64,000 bases of DNA from Nelumbo lutea (Eukaryota > Streptophyta > Magnoliopsida > Proteales > Nelumbonaceae). Position numbers and translations under genes: made by a program. Location: positions 54,121,655-54,185,654 of the forward strand of contig JAKGHH010000005.1 of assembly GCA_022828595.1 (NCBI GenBank), in the 5' to 3' direction. The notes beneath the pieces are model-generated. The model saw only the letters and a program-made list of their open reading frames with translations, was not told the origin of the DNA and searched no databases. Position 1 is the first letter of the stretch. Each line of letters opens with the position of its first letter. Below, piece by piece: positions 1-11,283 of the stretch.

Positions 1-1460
1 TGGTAACTGGTAAGCGCGTGGTCGGTTACGCGGGGGCATTTGGTCAATACGCATGGGAAACACGCAGGAGTTACAGAGTAATCTACGTAGGAGCCCCTCT
101 ATTTTCTGTTGATGTCAATGGGTCGGTTCTCGCCCGGGTTAGTATGTATTATAGACCCATTTATTAGACAATATACGCGTAATTAGACAATATACGCGTT
201 CATCTGTCAATTTATCAGCGACACGTGTAATGCATACCCAGACCTAATATAATAGGATCGGGTCAGCTGGTTCTATTGGGTTTGTTTTGACCAATTGACG
301 GACCTACATTTTCAGTACGTTCTTTGTTTATTGACCGAATTAACCCATTAGAGTTGCATAGTTTTCCTCCCAAGAGAATGAGTCGGATTTGAAGCTAATC
401 CAGCCAAACAGATCCACTCCATATAAGAAAATGGATTCAATGGTGATATGGTGGGATCATTGTCGCGCCTAATTGTGATCTGATCTTTGTTGTTGGATTT
501 GGGGCCACCCACAATACGATAATGGAAGAGGTCGGGTCTCCGGTCAAAATGCTCCATTTAATTCCTACCCAAAATCTATAAATTGTCACCAATAACCATT
601 TGTATTGTACGCTATTAGTCATTAAAAAAAATGGAAAAGTACTGACAGGCCGAATGTAAATTTCTGAATTTTACTGCAGAGTTATAAATATTTAAAATGT
701 CAAAACCTTTTATTCTATACATCAATGTCCACGGTGAATTGGCATCAATATCAAGTAAAAATTCTGATCCTGAACTAAATCATCATTCTCCCTAAAAAAA
801 AGGCCAACTTTGTCATTCGCTACTGGCAAGTCATTGAGTTTTTTTTGGCTCGATAAAAGTTTGATTCACAGTTTGGTATAAATCAGATCTAAGCAAAAGG
901 TTGACCCGACCCGTAATTCCTACCTGACTCGAAAAAAGAAAAAGGTTGTCACCCCATATAGTGACTGATGTCATGCTAGAAGGCAGAATGACCCCATCCG
1001 GCCTGAAGAGAAACCAGCTTAGGTCGGGTTGGGTCACGAGTCACTTATTTCTAAACCAACATTTTCAAACTGGTTTTAACCCATACGGTCAAACCATTCA
1101 AACCATTTGAACTGAATGATTATACCCGTATTTTGGTAAAAAAATTGAGTTGGTCAAAAACTAGTTGACATTTGAACCATTGATTTGTCTCACCCATGGA
1201 TCAATCCTAATTTGAGTATCAAGGGTTAGGGTTTAGCCTTTGTTGACCCAATTCAAAATGGCCCAACTCAAACCAACCCAACCGGCCCTGGTTGCTAGGT
1301 TTAAGTTTAAATCGAACTTCAAGCTCAATATATAGGCTTGACTACATGTTGAGCTGTGATCAAAATAGTATGAAGCTTGGCTCATGAACCTATTTTAACT
1401 TATTTATATGCATAATTCTTAATCTTTTTATATGAGGTTTGGATCGTTGTTGAGCTCAAA
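1..1460. other. Intergenic DNA, no gene seen
   Basis: This AT-rich stretch has no coding region that I can support; the short open frames are not plant-like proteins. It holds an 18-bp sequence ending in ACGCGT that occurs twice in tandem (163-180 and 182-199). It also contains GGGTCGGG/TCAAACC-type low-complexity sequence of the kind common in decayed plant repeats. No promoter or RNA gene is recognised. Confidence 0.5.
163..199. repeat. Tandem 19-bp duplication
   Basis: The 18-bp sequence from ATTAGACA to TACGCGT is present at 163-180 and again, unchanged, at 182-199, separated by one A. It is a short tandem duplication, probably from replication slippage. No function is inferred. Confidence 0.85.
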
Positions 1461-1477
1461 CATAAGAAGTTTGTTCA

Positions 1478-1990
1478 TGTTGGCAATGGAGGGTTTCTCT
1501 AGATTGATTTCAAAGGCTAATGAACAAAATAAAATAGAGAGAATAAAAATTCATAGAGATGTCCCTAGAATTTCATACCTCCTTTTTGCTGATGGTGTTT
1601 TAATGTTTTGAAAAGCTAACAGGGAGGAGGCGGCAGCAGATTTTGTCGAATTGCTTCAAGATTTTCAAAGGTTATCTAAACCTCAAATTAATTTTAAAAA
1701 ATCAGGTCTTTGGTTTAGTAGAAATACACAACCCATAGGAGCTAAAATGAATAAAAGACAAATGGGAATGCCAACTCTTTAAAGATTGCAAATATTTGGG
1801 TATTTCTTTGTTATGGAGGCAGCACAAATCAAAATCATTGTAATATTTGTGCAAAACCATTCTAGAAAATTCTATGCCTCCTCTGTCTCAACTATTCTGT
1901 TGAGTCTATTTTCTGTTCTTATGGCTCTTGCCTCCCTGACTCCCTATCTTCCTCAGTTTACATGTTTTTCTAGTTATTGTTTTCGTTAAT
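1478..1990 (+). pseudogene. LINE (non-LTR) reverse transcriptase remnant
   Basis: Translation from about 1490 reads MEGFSRLISKANE, then ISYLLFADGVLMF, followed by a region ending in INFKKSGLWFS. This matches the C-terminal half of plant L1-type reverse transcriptase: a (C)MEG(L)SRL block, then the FADD catalytic box, then (Q)xINxxKS. The catalytic FADD reads FADG here, a TGA stop follows LMF, and a TAA stop with a frameshift near 1782 precedes KYLGIS and SVLMALAS, which continue the RT/thumb region. The copy is 5'-truncated and dead. Identification rests on motif order and not on a database search. Confidence 0.7.
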
Positions 1991-3595
1991 CATGGTTTGG
2001 TCATGGTATATAGGTTTTGGAGATGGTTGTAACCAATGTTTCAGCCAAAGATCCACCACTGAATGGATCAAATGACCAAAAATCTTAGTGGAACCAGTTC
2101 AACTTTATGAAAGTATTCCTAACACACATTGTGCCATCCGTCTAAGTTACTTTAAGTTGTACCAAAGCTATTCTATTTCAAGGGACTATACTGAGACGAC
2201 CATTTGTCAGTGGAGAGGCACGAACTTATTCAAAGATAAACACAACACAGTCTTCTAGCTCTCGACACTGAGCTTGGAAGCCTCGGACGTTTATTGACTC
2301 TGTTGTAGGAGCCAACCGCATCCTTTGGTGCAAGCTCAACCCAACAACCTTCGTTTGCATCTCAGAGATGGATATACTAAGGAACAAAAACTTGAAATTC
2401 TGCACTGAAATGGCTTGGGCATGCAGGTCAATCATGGAACAACTGATGTGCAAGGGTATGTAGGCCATGCTTTTCAAATTCTACACAACTTTCACTTCTC
2501 CCAAACTCAACCTAAATGCAAAATAATTCACATATCTGAATCATGATATAATAGGAAACCACACCAAAAAGTCCTAACTTTTTAAACTTGCTTTCCTGTC
2601 CCACCTCTCTCTTACCACTTGTAATTCTTCTGACTCAATTTTATAGAAAAAAGCAGGGGCCAAAGCAGTTCACTCTCAGTTTTACAGAGCAAAACAGGGG
2701 TAAAGATAATCACCCCAGGTATGTATTTTCGGCATATGTGGGTCGGTTTTGATGAAAATAATGACTGATAGTCCCATTGGATCCATTTCGCAGCCAAAAC
2801 ATGGTGTTTATTCTCATCAGTTTATTTGTTTTGCAGGTTTTTGGCATAGCCAAAACAAGGGTGGTGCAGTCACTTTTGCACTCTCCCAGGTATGCCTTTG
2901 TAGCCCATGTGCATCGTTTTTATGAAAACAGAGGTCAAAGGCGTCAGTAGATTTATTTGGCGTACCACATCGACCGACCACTATAGCTTTTAAGTGGGCA
3001 AAGAAGAGGGTTTTAAATGCACGGGTTTTATACAATCGGATCCAAAACCAAAAACTAAATCCAATATTAGAATGTGATTGGTTTATCCCTTGTGGTTTAG
3101 ACGGTTTTCTTGTTCCAGTCAACTCCGGTTTGGATTCTTTTCTTGATCCAATTACTTAAATTACTTTCTAGACCAATTTATTTTATCAGGTCAACTCTGG
3201 CTTGCACAATTTTATTGATCCAGTTCATGAATTACTAATAATTAGCAGTAATTTTTTAAAATCATTAGAAATTAGTTGTAATTTTTGAATTACTAGTGTA
3301 ATTAGTGAAAATAAAAGGTAAAAATTATTAGTTGTGAGAAAAAAAGTGATATCAATAATAATTTGATAATTTGCAATTAGCAAACATTTTTGTTATTTTA
3401 GTAATTTGATAATTATGGAATTTTTAGTAGTTATAGTAATTAACTAATTTATTATTCAATAAATATTTAAAATTTTACAAAATTATGTAAAATTTACAAT
3501 AATAATTTTGATAATACGATAACTTTTAATTACAAATTATTAATGTTATACTTTGATTTCAATAATAATTTTGATAATCTAAGTCCTCTAAATAA
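1991..3595. other. Intergenic DNA, no gene seen
   Basis: Only short open frames without recognisable domains occur here. The sequence from about 3120 to 3590 is extremely AT-rich with many TAATT and AAATT runs. A pair of similar 'aggtatgt...catatgtg' segments near 2718-2745 and 2888-2915 suggests a decayed local duplication. I see no RNA gene or promoter. Confidence 0.4.
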
Positions 3596-3599
3596 CATC

Positions 3600-4200
3600 A
3601 TGACACGTGGCTTTCAAATGACACCCCGACACTGAGTAAGTTGATCACCTCGGCAGGTCGGTTGGAAGCTCCTCATAGGGCTGACCCAAAAGTATCTCAA
3701 CCCGATCGACCCAAAGGGACCTCCGATTAAGGAGCGACCTACCTTAGGGATAGGCCAGGGTAAGAAAAGTAATATCGGTGACCTACAAGAAATGATTGCT
3801 GACTTGTCACATAGATCCGTTATCAGACCAAGTTCTCCGAAATAGTAATGAGTTGACTGTTAGGCCAGCCTACCCGCATCACGTGCATCAAACCCAATCA
3901 GATGGACCTTAGCCCTCTACATAGATTATGTTACTAACGTCATTACTCCCTCGAGTTAATGGAAATGGCTCTACGAGAACTTGAGACTCATTATAAGAAG
4001 GTCCTTGAGTACTCACACCTATATAAAGGCCTCATTTCTACCTAAAGAGGTATGCTCAATTAAGCTCTCGCTTTCTCTAATCATTTAAAGCATTCTAAGA
4101 AACCCTTGCTGACTTAAGCATCAGAGTGTCCACCCCGGGTAAAACAACCCGAGCACTCTAACTCTATCCTTTTGCAAAACTATACATCTCGGTCATCTCA
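3600..4200 (+). repeat. Gypsy-type LTR fragment (U3-R-U5 like)
   Basis: The stretch is markedly less AT-rich than its flanks. It carries a TATA-like CTATATAAAGG at about 4019, then a run of short T/C-rich sequence, then CATCAGAGTGTCCACCCCGGG near 4120-4140. This order, with the (A)CCATCGGAGTGTC-type block, is typical of the R/U5 part of plant Ty3/Gypsy LTRs. A diverged relative lies at 6597-6900 in this window, with the same block. No primer-binding site or gag follows, so it is a solo or broken LTR. Exact ends are uncertain. Confidence 0.5.
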
Positions 4201-4400
4201 GTTCGGCCACCAATCATAAGCATCTGATTCGGCGTCTGAGTCATCTACCACGTGAGAGCTATCAGATCGCACTACATCAGATAGTATGATTTCGTCGTTG
4301 TGGTCGTGGCCACGAGACAGGCCTATCATGGCAATCGCATCCATCTTCGATGCTCGCCACCTTCTAGACATGTCCACTAACTCCGTCGTTGACTCGAATG

Positions 4401-4690
4401 GCCATTTTACAAAAGGGTAAAATGGGTATTTGGAAAAAATATTTGCATCAGTAAATGTTTTCCATCTGAATCAGTAAAGGAGGGGAGGTTTTTTGTCATT
4501 TTTTTTTAATTCAAGGGTGGTTTTTGCTAAAGTAAAACTATAAGGGAGGTTTTATGATTGTCAGAAACTTTAGGGGACGTTTTTTTGTATTTTACCCTTA
4601 GTAATATTAATGGATCCATCATTTGGGTTTTGAATTCTGTTAACAAAATATTTGGGTTAAGGGGGCTAGCAGGTCAAATGATATAAATTT
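4401..4690. other. Short intergenic stretch, T/G-rich
   Basis: The segment between the LTR fragment and the RNase H remnant contains homopolymer T runs and a repeated AGGGGAGGTTTTTT-like phrase (about 4484 and 4545). It has no coding potential that I can support. Confidence 0.35.
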
Positions 4691-4744
4691 TGATTATGCT
4701 GCAAATTTTATTTGGTTGGAAGAAAGATTTGGAGGTTTAGGTCA

Positions 4745-5045
4745 AAGTATACTTATTCAATGTGATGGGGATGTTGCTAACTTGGGTAGGATTACTTATA
4801 TGAACTTTGTAACAAAAATTTTATTATGGCTGCAGGTGGTATAGGAGGCAGATGGAAGGATTTGGCGGTGGATGAATTAAGAGCAATTTGGAAGGCTATT
4901 TTTCTTGCCAAGGATAATCAATGGATATTTATTTTAATTTTATCTAATGCCAAGAATATTGTGGACGCCCTCAATTGAAGTCTAGATCTTCTGCACGATC
5001 CTTCCTGTACGTTAAAGCAGAGTGCCATGTCAGTACTCTCTCATG
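4745..5045 (+). pseudogene. LINE RNase H-like (RVT_3) remnant
   Basis: Translated in two frames, the sequence gives a CDG-type start near 4760 and then DELRAIWKAIFLAKDN (about 4868-4918). This is followed by ILSNAKNIVDALN (about 4938-4978) and a TGA stop. The arrangement resembles the RNase H domain found at the 3' end of many plant L1 LINEs, where ELxAIxxAL is followed by a (D)SxxxVxxAL strand. The expected acidic residue before SNAK is absent and at least one frameshift is needed, so it is a decayed fragment. A different RNase H fragment lies at 40451-40870. Confidence 0.45.
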
Positions 5046-6590
5046 CTTAAATTTTATATGCGTAAGTAGGAGTAATAGATGTTTCAAACGTTCTTCCATT
5101 CTGTTTTTAATATATTCAAATTTTAAAACAAATAAAAAACAGGAGTTCCGACTTCCAACTCCAATTACAGAGCTAAACATCACTAAGCAGAAAAAATCTC
5201 AAATAGGAGTTATGACTTCTAAGAATCGAACGCCTGAAGCTCAGAGACACTCTTTGTAAATTTTACTTCCTTCCACAGTTCCACCCAAATCATTCAGTCG
5301 GCTCAAACTCATGTATTGATCATTGATGACGCCGTAGGCATAGGTATATAAATATCTACAATGTTTGGGTCAGTAGACATTAAGTATAGAGCCAAACTTC
5401 CATTCAAGAATCTCACATAGCTCGGTTGTTTGTTCCTTGTGGTGACATCTTGCACTCGAAATAGGCCGGTGGAGGGTGGAGGGTTGGAATCGACAAGAGC
5501 AAACAAAGCTTCTTAGTAGCAAGTAATAGAACACGATTCTAGTTGATAAATGTGTAAAAGTCAGAGAGTAGTCTCAACTTCAGACATTCAATTTTGGAAG
5601 TTTTTTCTTATTAGTTTTAACTCTGTAAAATCTTACTTTTTATTTGAACAAATTATGATGAAGAAACCCTAATTCATATTTTTTAATCATTTTAAAATTT
5701 TAATATATTAAAAATAGAATGGGAAGACATTTGAAATGTCTGTTATTCCCATTTAAGCATAAGAGAATGCTGGCTCTTTGATTTAATGTACAAGAATCTC
5801 TTCAGGAAAAGGATTGTACTGAAAATCTAGACTCCTTAATTCTCAATCCTATGGTTTAGCTTGAAAGGACAATTTTTGGATAGATCAAATTTTGTGTGCT
5901 AAAAAATCCTTAAGCTCAGTGGCGTATAAATATATTCCAACGCAAAAATGTAAGTATTTTGAGAGAGATTGTATTTGGTGGGACAGCTCTACTGTTGGTG
6001 TTGAATAGTTTGTATTTTCTTTTTTTAGTGCAGTGTTATTTTATCTATCATAAAAAGTCAAACCGAATTTGAACTTACTTGAATCAAAATTCGAACCTTG
6101 CTTTTTCTGCCAAGTTGTTCAATTCGGCTCTTATCCATCCTTAATGCCAACGAACATGCAAATTAAATTGTATCTATTTTATTTTCTCTTTATTCCTTAT
6201 TGTTCATTGTATTTTTCTTTCAATAAATTCCCTTTCATTATACTTTGTAAACCTTGTTAGATCAACAGATCTTAGTACAGATGCAAATACAAACATGTAG
6301 AGTGTAAAACCTTGTATTCTGTACTTATTTGTATTTGTAATATATAGAGCGTAAAACCTTGTATTCTATATGTATGTACATTGTACACATGTGTATTTAT
6401 ATTGTTTTCAAGCTGAGGCTAGAAGTCAACATTTCTCTACTTTGAAGTTTGAACCACATTTCTGTATCTTTTGATGCTGTTTCATCTTAAATCATGACTT
6501 CGATATCAACTATTTAATTAAAGCGGTGGATTTTTTAATAAAATAGATAAATAACTAAAAAAAATCATAAACACAAAGAATATTAGAGTT
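5046..6590. other. Intergenic DNA with a TTGTAT-rich repeat
   Basis: No gene is recognised. The 6275-6420 part carries a dispersed repeat described separately. The remaining sequence is AT-rich with short open frames only. Confidence 0.4.
6275..6420. repeat. Dispersed GTAAAACCTTGTAT repeat, two tandem units
   Basis: The phrase GTAAAACCTTGTATTCT occurs twice, near 6304 and 6350, each preceded by ATGTAGAG or ATATAGAG and surrounded by ACAAATAC/GTATTTGT words. The same phrase occurs in both orientations at 13333-13560. The pattern suggests pieces of one short palindrome-rich repeat family. Type is unknown. Confidence 0.6.
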
Positions 6591-6596
6591 GATTAC

Positions 6597-6900
6597 TGAT
6601 GTAGGCGCACATGGCAGGCCAAATGACATAGGTGCACATGGCACAGGCTGGATCGCATCTTGGCCGTCCGCTCATAATAAACTTCAAGCAGGTTAAAGTA
6701 TAAATAAGTGGCATCACTCGTTAGATAAGCTATTTTGCCTTTTATTACTCTAAACTCTTTAGCTCTCTTGTGACATCGTTTGAGCTATCACTACTCAGAC
6801 CTCGTCCGACCCCTTGCTACACCCTTGCTAATTTGACCATCGGAGTCTCTACCCCTGGGATAACACCTAGAGCCTTTGATGTCTTCCTTTGCTCACAAAT
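6597..6900 (+). repeat. Second Gypsy-type LTR fragment, related to 3.6-4.2 kb
   Basis: This segment carries AAGTATAAATAAGTGG (TATA-like, near 6695), a stretch resembling CTCTAAACTCTTTAGCTCTC, and then ACCATCGGAGTCTCTACCCC near 6837-6856 followed by TGGGATAACACC. The last part matches the CATCAGAGTGTCCACCCC then GGGTAAAACAACC block of the fragment at 3600-4200, so the two are diverged copies of one LTR type. No internal retrotransposon domains adjoin it. Confidence 0.5.
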
Positions 6901-6971
6901 CGGACCTTGAAACCCTCAGCTCTATCAGCCCTCGGACTTAGCAAACCCACATCTATGAAAGTGTAATTATA

Positions 6972-7840
6972 TTGTTGCCCTTGGCCCAACTTAGGCAGCA
7001 ACAGTTAGCAAAGAAAAAAAATAATACAAGAGTTAAGTTATTTGATAAATTATGTCCCACAGGCAAAGACAAACAAAATGTTCAAAAAAAAAAAAAGAAA
7101 AAAATACAATCCTTGAAAGAGCCAAAGAGCTATCCTCTTATTGAGGAACAACAACACCCTTTTGATCCCAATCAAATCTACTCAAAACCTTAAATCCAAA
7201 ATGTATATACTCAAAATCAAACTCACAAGAAAAATCTTCTAAACAAATCCCGAAATTTTGGTTTCAAGACAAACCTACTTCACTCATCACATTCTTTCTT
7301 TTTATATGTTAGAACTAAATAGCCACAAGATGTGATTACTGCCAAGCCAGAGTTGGTTTCAAAAAGGAAACCAAGCCCCCCAAAAGATGTGGTGGCTCCA
7401 TATTCATATTCAAAACATTACCGCAAGAGGAAAATTAAAATCACACATATTCGTTTGCTGGTATTCTGTAGGGATAAATTAGTCAAGTAGGTAATTGATC
7501 ATGACCCTCACATTCTTATGCCATTATACTTGGTCCTATGATAAGTAATATTTTCTTACCTGGGTGATTGATATTTGATACTTTCCTTCTACTAGCGGAT
7601 GGATAAGTTGCTTACCTGCTCGCCGATAACCCTAATCCATTCCCACCTCTCTCTTTACCCACGTAAGGTGAAAATGCACGAGAACACTGGCACTGATCTT
7701 ACTCAGACAACTATCGCTTGCAAAACACTTACCCGGATAAACTTGGTTACCAACGAACAGAGTAAAAGTAAACCTCAAAGTGAAAAAGTCAAAGAGAAAA
7801 GGAGGAAAAGAAAATTCCGGTTTACAACATAAACCAAGAA
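6972..7840. other. Intergenic DNA, no gene seen
   Basis: The sequence is lysine-codon-rich (A-rich), which creates open frames of low complexity on the plus strand. No domain, start context or codon pattern supports a gene. Confidence 0.4.
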
Positions 7841-7854
7841 AAAAAAAAATCTTA

Positions 7855-7928
7855 TGCTATGTTTAGTTTGGAGGAAAAGGTAGGGAAAGGAAGGGAAAGG
7901 CAAAGAGATTTCCTTTTCAAACATAGCC
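7855..7928. mobile_element. Short MITE, TTA target duplication
   Basis: A 74-bp element starts TGCTATGTTTAGTTTGG and ends in TTTTCAAACATAGCC. The ends are imperfect inverted repeats (GCTATGTTT versus AAACATAGC). The 3 bp on each side are TTA (7852-7854 and 7929-7931), matching the TWA target duplication made by PIF/Harbinger (Tourist-type) elements. The purine-rich interior has no coding capacity. A relative with the same TIR motif lies at 27002-27110. Confidence 0.6.
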
Positions 7929-7931
7929 TTA

Positions 7932-8330
7932 GTGAAGCCCAATCTAACTTCAGGATTGTGGTTCACCCAATTGGGTCAATTAAGATCTTCTCTACTACTT
8001 ACCTTGGTTCAATCACGTGGTGGGATGATTTGTCCAATCCGAGCCATCTGAGAAGCAAGCGTAGCAAACTAGCAATAGGCAACCTAGAACACCTGGCCCA
8101 GTCAGGCGGCCTGGAATTAAGGCCGGGCTGGACCTAGGCTTTCTTTGCCACTGACAGGCCACACAAGAGCCCAGTTGAAGCCCAACGAAACTAGGGTAGG
8201 CTAGGCCAGTCTAGGCACTGTCTTCGCTGGCGAAGGCTGCTAGTGTATTTTATTTATATACTTGTTACTACTGACACTGCTTTTATGCTTTATATAATAT
8301 AGGTAAATGAGTTTAGAAAAGGGACTCGCA
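7932..8330. other. Intergenic DNA upstream of the Gypsy element
   Basis: No gene is supported here. The 8090-8215 part contains several repeats of GGCC/AGGCC-type words in a more GC-rich patch. Its end carries a polypurine-tract-like CTTGAGGGGGAATATG (8332-8347) directly before the left LTR. Confidence 0.35.
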
Positions 8331-8345
8331 CTTGAGGGGGAATAT

Positions 8346-8887
8346 GTAATATCCATACCCCACCAAGTGCATGATATTCAAATGTTCAAGATCCATTATT
8401 GGATGAGTCCCATGGAAGGCAGGCTCTATATCAAAACTTAGCATGATCAAATGACTTTGCGATTGTCCAAGCATTTCTTTTATTTTGATTTTTAAGGTGC
8501 TCTTATGGCCATTCAAGTGCCCAAGTGTGTGTCTTTGTTGTGGCAATGCTTGTATTTTGTACGGGCGGATTGCCAATGGTATTATTGTAATTATCTATTA
8601 TAATTTTTCATTCTTTTGATGTATCTTTATGTCACTCCCCCAAAAGCTTCATATACTCTTTGAGGGGAGGTAGGTAGTCGAGTGAATCAAGAGCGTGCAA
8701 AGGTTAAGCACGAGATCCCCTCGACATTGAACTGTGTGCTTGTGCTTGCCATCCATTAATGCAATACAAATAGCCTTTTTGACTAATTTGTGTGCCATCT
8801 TGTTGCTTTTTCTTGTGTTGCTTGTTTCATAGGCTTACTCGTCATATTCGAATTCCTCACGGGGCTCCAACGACTAGCCTCGTAACA
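8346..8887 (+). repeat. Left LTR of Gypsy-type element
   Basis: The segment from TGTGTCTT (8528) to GCCTCGTAACA (8887) is highly similar to 11358-11720. Shared landmarks include GCAATGCTTGTATTTTGTA, TAAGCACGAGATCCCCTC, TCCATTAATGCAATACAAAT and CAACGACTAGCCTCGT. Weaker similarity (GGTGC, CCATTC) continues upstream, so the true start may be near 8346. The LTR ends in CA and the primer-binding site follows directly. Confidence 0.75.
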
Positions 8888-8905
8888 GTTGGTATCAGAG
8901 TAGGA
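8888..8905 (+). other. Retrotransposon primer-binding site (tRNA-Met-like)
   Basis: Directly after the left LTR the sequence reads GTTGGTATCAGAGTAGG. The core TGGTATCAGAG is complementary to the 3' end of plant initiator tRNA-Met, the usual minus-strand primer of plant LTR retrotransposons. Its position, one or two bases after the LTR, supports the LTR boundary at 8887. Confidence 0.8.
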
Positions 8906-8948
8906 GTTCCTACACGCACATTGGACCCTGTTAGTCGCCCGTAATTCA

Positions 8949-10640
8949 ATGAAGAGCAACCACGACCTTGCTAATGACATACTACATGGGCAGCACCAAG
9001 CTCATGACACCAATGAGGCTCCACTCAATGAACCCACCAAGACACAAGCCCCGAATGGCCGCACAACTAAACCTAGCAAGCGTGACAAATCAGTCGACCA
9101 ACTTGCTAGCATGGACATTCACATCCTACGTTGCAAGGCGACAGTAGGTGAGACTCGAGATCGGGTCAATGAACTCCACCTCAACATGGAGACTGCAGAG
9201 AATGTTGTGGTGGAGCTGGAAAGCCATTTCAATGGAGCCCTTCGAGACATCCACACACCTTGCTACAGTCACAAGCCAGCTCCTCCCGAAGTAGTCTTCA
9301 AGGCATGATGGACAGTTTCCAAGCTCAATTGGATGAGATGAGGGCTGAGCTAACAATCATGAAAAGAGTCATGGCCAATTCCACTAGTGCCTCATCTGCT
9401 CCATCCACTCACATCAAGATGCACCAACCAACTCCATACTTAGGTGCTCGTGATGCTCGGGAGCTTGAAAACTTCTTCTAGCAACTTGATCAGTACTTCT
9501 TCGCGACTGGCATCCATGATGACCAAACTCAGGTATGCATCACCGCCATGTATTTAAATGATATAGCAATGCTATGGTGGAGTAGATGTTGCTAGGACAT
9601 TGAACATGGCACTCGGACCCTCAACACCTAGGCCGATTCCAAGAGAGAGATCAAGTGATAGTTCTACCCCAAAAATGTTGAGTACTTGGGATGAAGGAAG
9701 TTGAAGAACTTGAAGCACCAAGACTCATTGCATGACTATGTCCATGAGTTCTCAGCCCTGACCCTTGAGATCTTTGACATATCTGACAAGGACTTCTTGT
9801 TCAACTTCATGGATGATCTCAAACCATGGACGGAGCTCAAATTACAATGACATGGGGTGAAGGACTTAGCAATAACCATGGAAGTGGCCGAGCAACTAGT
9901 TGATTTAAGGAAGTCAAAAGAAGAAGAGCAAAAGCCATCCAACCCACATATCATGAGTTTGAGTGGGGTAGATAAAAAATCAACCTCTACATAGGAGAAA
10001 CCAGTGTCCACTGACAAGCCCAACAACTACCGATAAGGGAAAAAGCCACAAGGAGCCCAAAGCTATTAGGGCCACCGGTACACTAGGAGACCCACTACTC
10101 CTCTTGCACCTTGTTATATTTGCAATGGAAAGCATTAGACGAGTGACTGTCCAACACAAAAGAAAATCAATGCCCTCATTGCCAAACTCAGTGATAGTGA
10201 AGAGAGTGATGAGGAGAAACCCACAACGACACCAAGAGTAGGCACCCTTCAACTCATCAATGCCATGGTTAAGACAGAGGCCACATCCAAGTGGCCCACC
10301 AAAGCCCACAAGGGGCTGAAATATGTAGACATCACCCTCGACAGGAGGCCGACCCAAGCCTTGGTAGACACTGGGGCCACCCACAACTTCATCTCGCTTG
10401 CAAAGCCAAAGTGATTCGGCTTGACCACCACCAATTAGACAGGGTGGATCAATGCTGTCAACTCAAGGGCCAAAGCAGTAGAAGGCATGGCTCATGGAGT
10501 AAATCTTCAAGTTGGGCCATGGAAAGGACCCATCAATCTATCTGTAGTACTTTTGGATGATTTTTTAGGTTGTCTTGGGAATGGAGTTTCTCAGGCGGAA
10601 GCAACTTTCGGCCCTACAATACTATCAAGAAGCAGACACC
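8949..10640 (+). pseudogene. Gypsy gag-protease, multiply broken
   Basis: The first open part encodes a charged N-terminus (MKSNHDLANDILHGQ...). A frameshift near 9300 leads to a coiled-coil-like stretch (FQAQLDEMRAELTIMKRVM) and PTPYLGARDARELENFF, the usual lead-in to the retrotransposon gag domain. The gag domain follows (QLDQYFFATGIHDDQTQV; AMLWW near 9570; YVHEFSALTLEI near 9740) and is interrupted by several in-frame stops. A zinc knuckle CYICNGKH-x4-C lies near 10110. The aspartic protease motif ALVDTGATHNFIS lies at about 10350-10392, then a tail with VVLLDDF near 10545. No reverse transcriptase, RNase H or integrase follows before the right LTR, so the copy is non-autonomous by deletion. 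The element is decayed and not a host gene. Confidence 0.8.
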
Positions 10641-11281
10641 CACAAAGCCAGTGTCATGCCAACAAGGAAGGCCCCCTCTCAATCATCTCACATCAACACC
10701 AGAATAGGTTGGGAAGTCGTCACTATTCCAGCACCACCGCCGGCAGAAGCATCAACATCAACATCAACATCAATATCAACACCAACATCGGCAACAACCG
10801 ACAACACAAAGGACTCTTGGAAGACCCAAGGCCGTCTTCAACCACAACCACTCACCATCATCAGGGAGAGCGAGTACCACCAAATCCACTTAAGTACCCT
10901 TTCCACAACCACATTGATCGAGCCAACCCTCATAGGAGCCATGTGAGGAACAACCCTTGGGGGACAAATCATCATGATAACCACTCCCTGAAAAATCCAA
11001 ACCATCATTTTGACCTAGCCCGGGCCAAAGACTTTCTTACCACTAAAGCGGAACATCCAAAATCCTACCTTGAAGCAGTCAGGCAAGGACTTAACGTAGG
11101 AACTAGCCATAGGTTTTCCCACCATCAAGAACACCCTAAAGCCTTCCACCCAACTTTGTGCCCGGGCCTTGGAAGAGACAAAGTTCGTGGACTAGCTGAA
11201 AAACCCTCCTTCATCAACAGTAGATTTGAGCCACAAGCAGAAGCCAGTCTTCGAGGACGGAGATTGAATTGAGTGGGGGAG
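10641..11281 (+). other. Internal non-pol region of the Gypsy element
   Basis: This is the sequence between protease and right LTR. It is C/A-rich, with an (ATCAAC)n-like microsatellite at about 10749-10790, and reads as low-complexity Asn/His/Thr-rich protein in all frames. No RT (YxDD) or integrase motif is seen. It ends with GAGTGGGGGAGAC (11271-11283), a polypurine tract as expected just before a 3' LTR. A long open frame across it (10487-11272) is judged a by-product of composition. Confidence 0.55.
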
Positions 11282-11283
11282 AC

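Noticed and set aside
10487..11272. 261-codon plus-strand open frame
   Set aside because: It lies inside the Gypsy element, is Asn/His/Ser-rich from an (ATCAAC)-type repeat, and continues the decayed gag-pro region without a domain.
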